Below, one piece after another: positions 63,416 to 64,000 of a DNA stretch of 64,000 bases. Source of the stretch: Apoderus coryli (lineage: Eukaryota; Arthropoda; Insecta; Coleoptera; Attelabidae). Made by a program: the position numbers and the translations under genes. Each line of letters starts with the position of its first letter. The first letter of the stretch is position 1. The stretch is from contig OU452210.1 of assembly GCA_911728435.2 (NCBI GenBank), positions 8,680,001 to 8,744,000 of the forward strand. Reading direction: 5' to 3'. The notes beneath the pieces are model-generated. The model searched no databases and was not told where the DNA came from. It was given only the letters and a program-made list of their open reading frames with translations.

Positions 63416-64000
63416 AAGTCTGATTGCAGAAGTCATTTATTTATTTTAAATAATTCAAGTTTGTATATTTATTAGGCTGTGTTCAGATTTGCATTAATTA
63501 CTCTCTGGTGTCTAGAGAATACCACACGAAAAGTATTTTTTTAACAGTGCTAGTCAATGAAACAGGTATGATTGTGCCATTTAATTAATAAGTCAAATAA
63601 ATAGAACTGTAACAAAGACTAAATACTGAATACTATAAAAGATTTAATAAATTCGCCGTTGTTTCCGCCTTATACTCTCGCTTAAACCAAATCACTTTTT
63701 GTAATAATTTTAGGTTTCAAAATTGTAGCCCACAAAATCCTCATTTCTAATCCATTTTGTAGTGTCGTTCTTTTTATTCTATGGCAATCGATCTAATTTT
63801 GTTTTTGCAGTAAGTTATATTTATAAATTTTAGCGGAATTATTAACTCATCCAAATTGTATCAATTTCATACTGGGAAAAAATCCTCTGGTATGCACTTG
63901 ATGATGAAATGTAGGTAAACCATAAAATCAATGTAAGGATATAGACAAATGGTTTTTGTTTTTGTAACGGTTTCTTAATTCTAATACAAAATTCGGATAA
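63416..64000. other. MICU3 3' UTR and downstream sequence
   Basis: No further gene was seen up to the end of the window. The 3' UTR probably ends shortly after the AATAAA at 63596. Confidence 0.6.
63596..63601 (+). promoter_or_regulatory. Polyadenylation signal of MICU3
   Basis: A canonical AATAAA lies 181 bases after the MICU3 stop codon and is the clearest signal in the downstream sequence. Confidence 0.55.

Noticed and set aside
1..64000. CRISPR arrays, prokaryotic operons or defence systems
   Set aside because: The sequence is intron-bearing eukaryotic DNA; no regularly spaced repeat series or clustered prokaryotic-type ORFs were seen.

Overview
The window is AT-rich eukaryotic DNA with small exons, GT-AG introns and long gene-poor stretches full of decayed transposons. 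The genes recognised (an invertebrate FGF and a MICU3-type mitochondrial calcium-uptake regulator) and the transposons (mariner, a Tc1/mariner-type element with long inverted repeats, a hAT-like fragment, a jockey-like LINE fragment, a tRNA-derived SINE) point to an insect. A beetle is my best guess, but that is inference. It is not bacterial: no operons, ribosome binding sites or dense ORFs are present.

Layout. Positions 1-17000 hold no recognisable gene, only a tRNA-derived SINE pair in inverted orientation near 12.0-12.2 kb and a hammerhead-like hairpin near 10.5 kb. A complete 2088-bp DNA transposon lies at 17254-19341, with about 340-bp terminal inverted repeats, TA target duplications and an open 370-codon (or 357-codon) DDE transposase gene. 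It is the best preserved mobile element here. A 35-bp hairpin follows it. Between 21.8 and 28.2 kb are remnants of a second Tc-type transposase and of a LINE.

From 28.6 to 38.3 kb (perhaps to 41.4 kb) runs a plus-strand FGF gene. A 104-nt core exon at 28602-28705 and a long exon at 37658-38260 are separated by an 8952-bp intron, and the tail is strongly basic. The product most resembles the Branchless-type FGF of insects; the first core exon was not found. A Thr-rich, acidic ORF at 41201-41392 could be an alternative last exon.

From 41.4 to 56.6 kb there is mostly unannotatable sequence with a hAT/P52rIPK-like fragment and local duplications. At 56.6-59.3 kb two defective copies of one mariner family lie tail to tail, ending about 350 bp before the MICU3 start codon. 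MICU3 itself is complete at 59631-63415 in nine exons (453 residues).

I see no functional link between the FGF gene and MICU3, and no CRISPR, defence cassette or other novel multi-gene system. The observations most worth following are the apparently recent Tc1/mariner-type element, the inverted mariner pair beside the MICU3 promoter, the hairpin at 19.4 kb and the FGF 3' exon structure.
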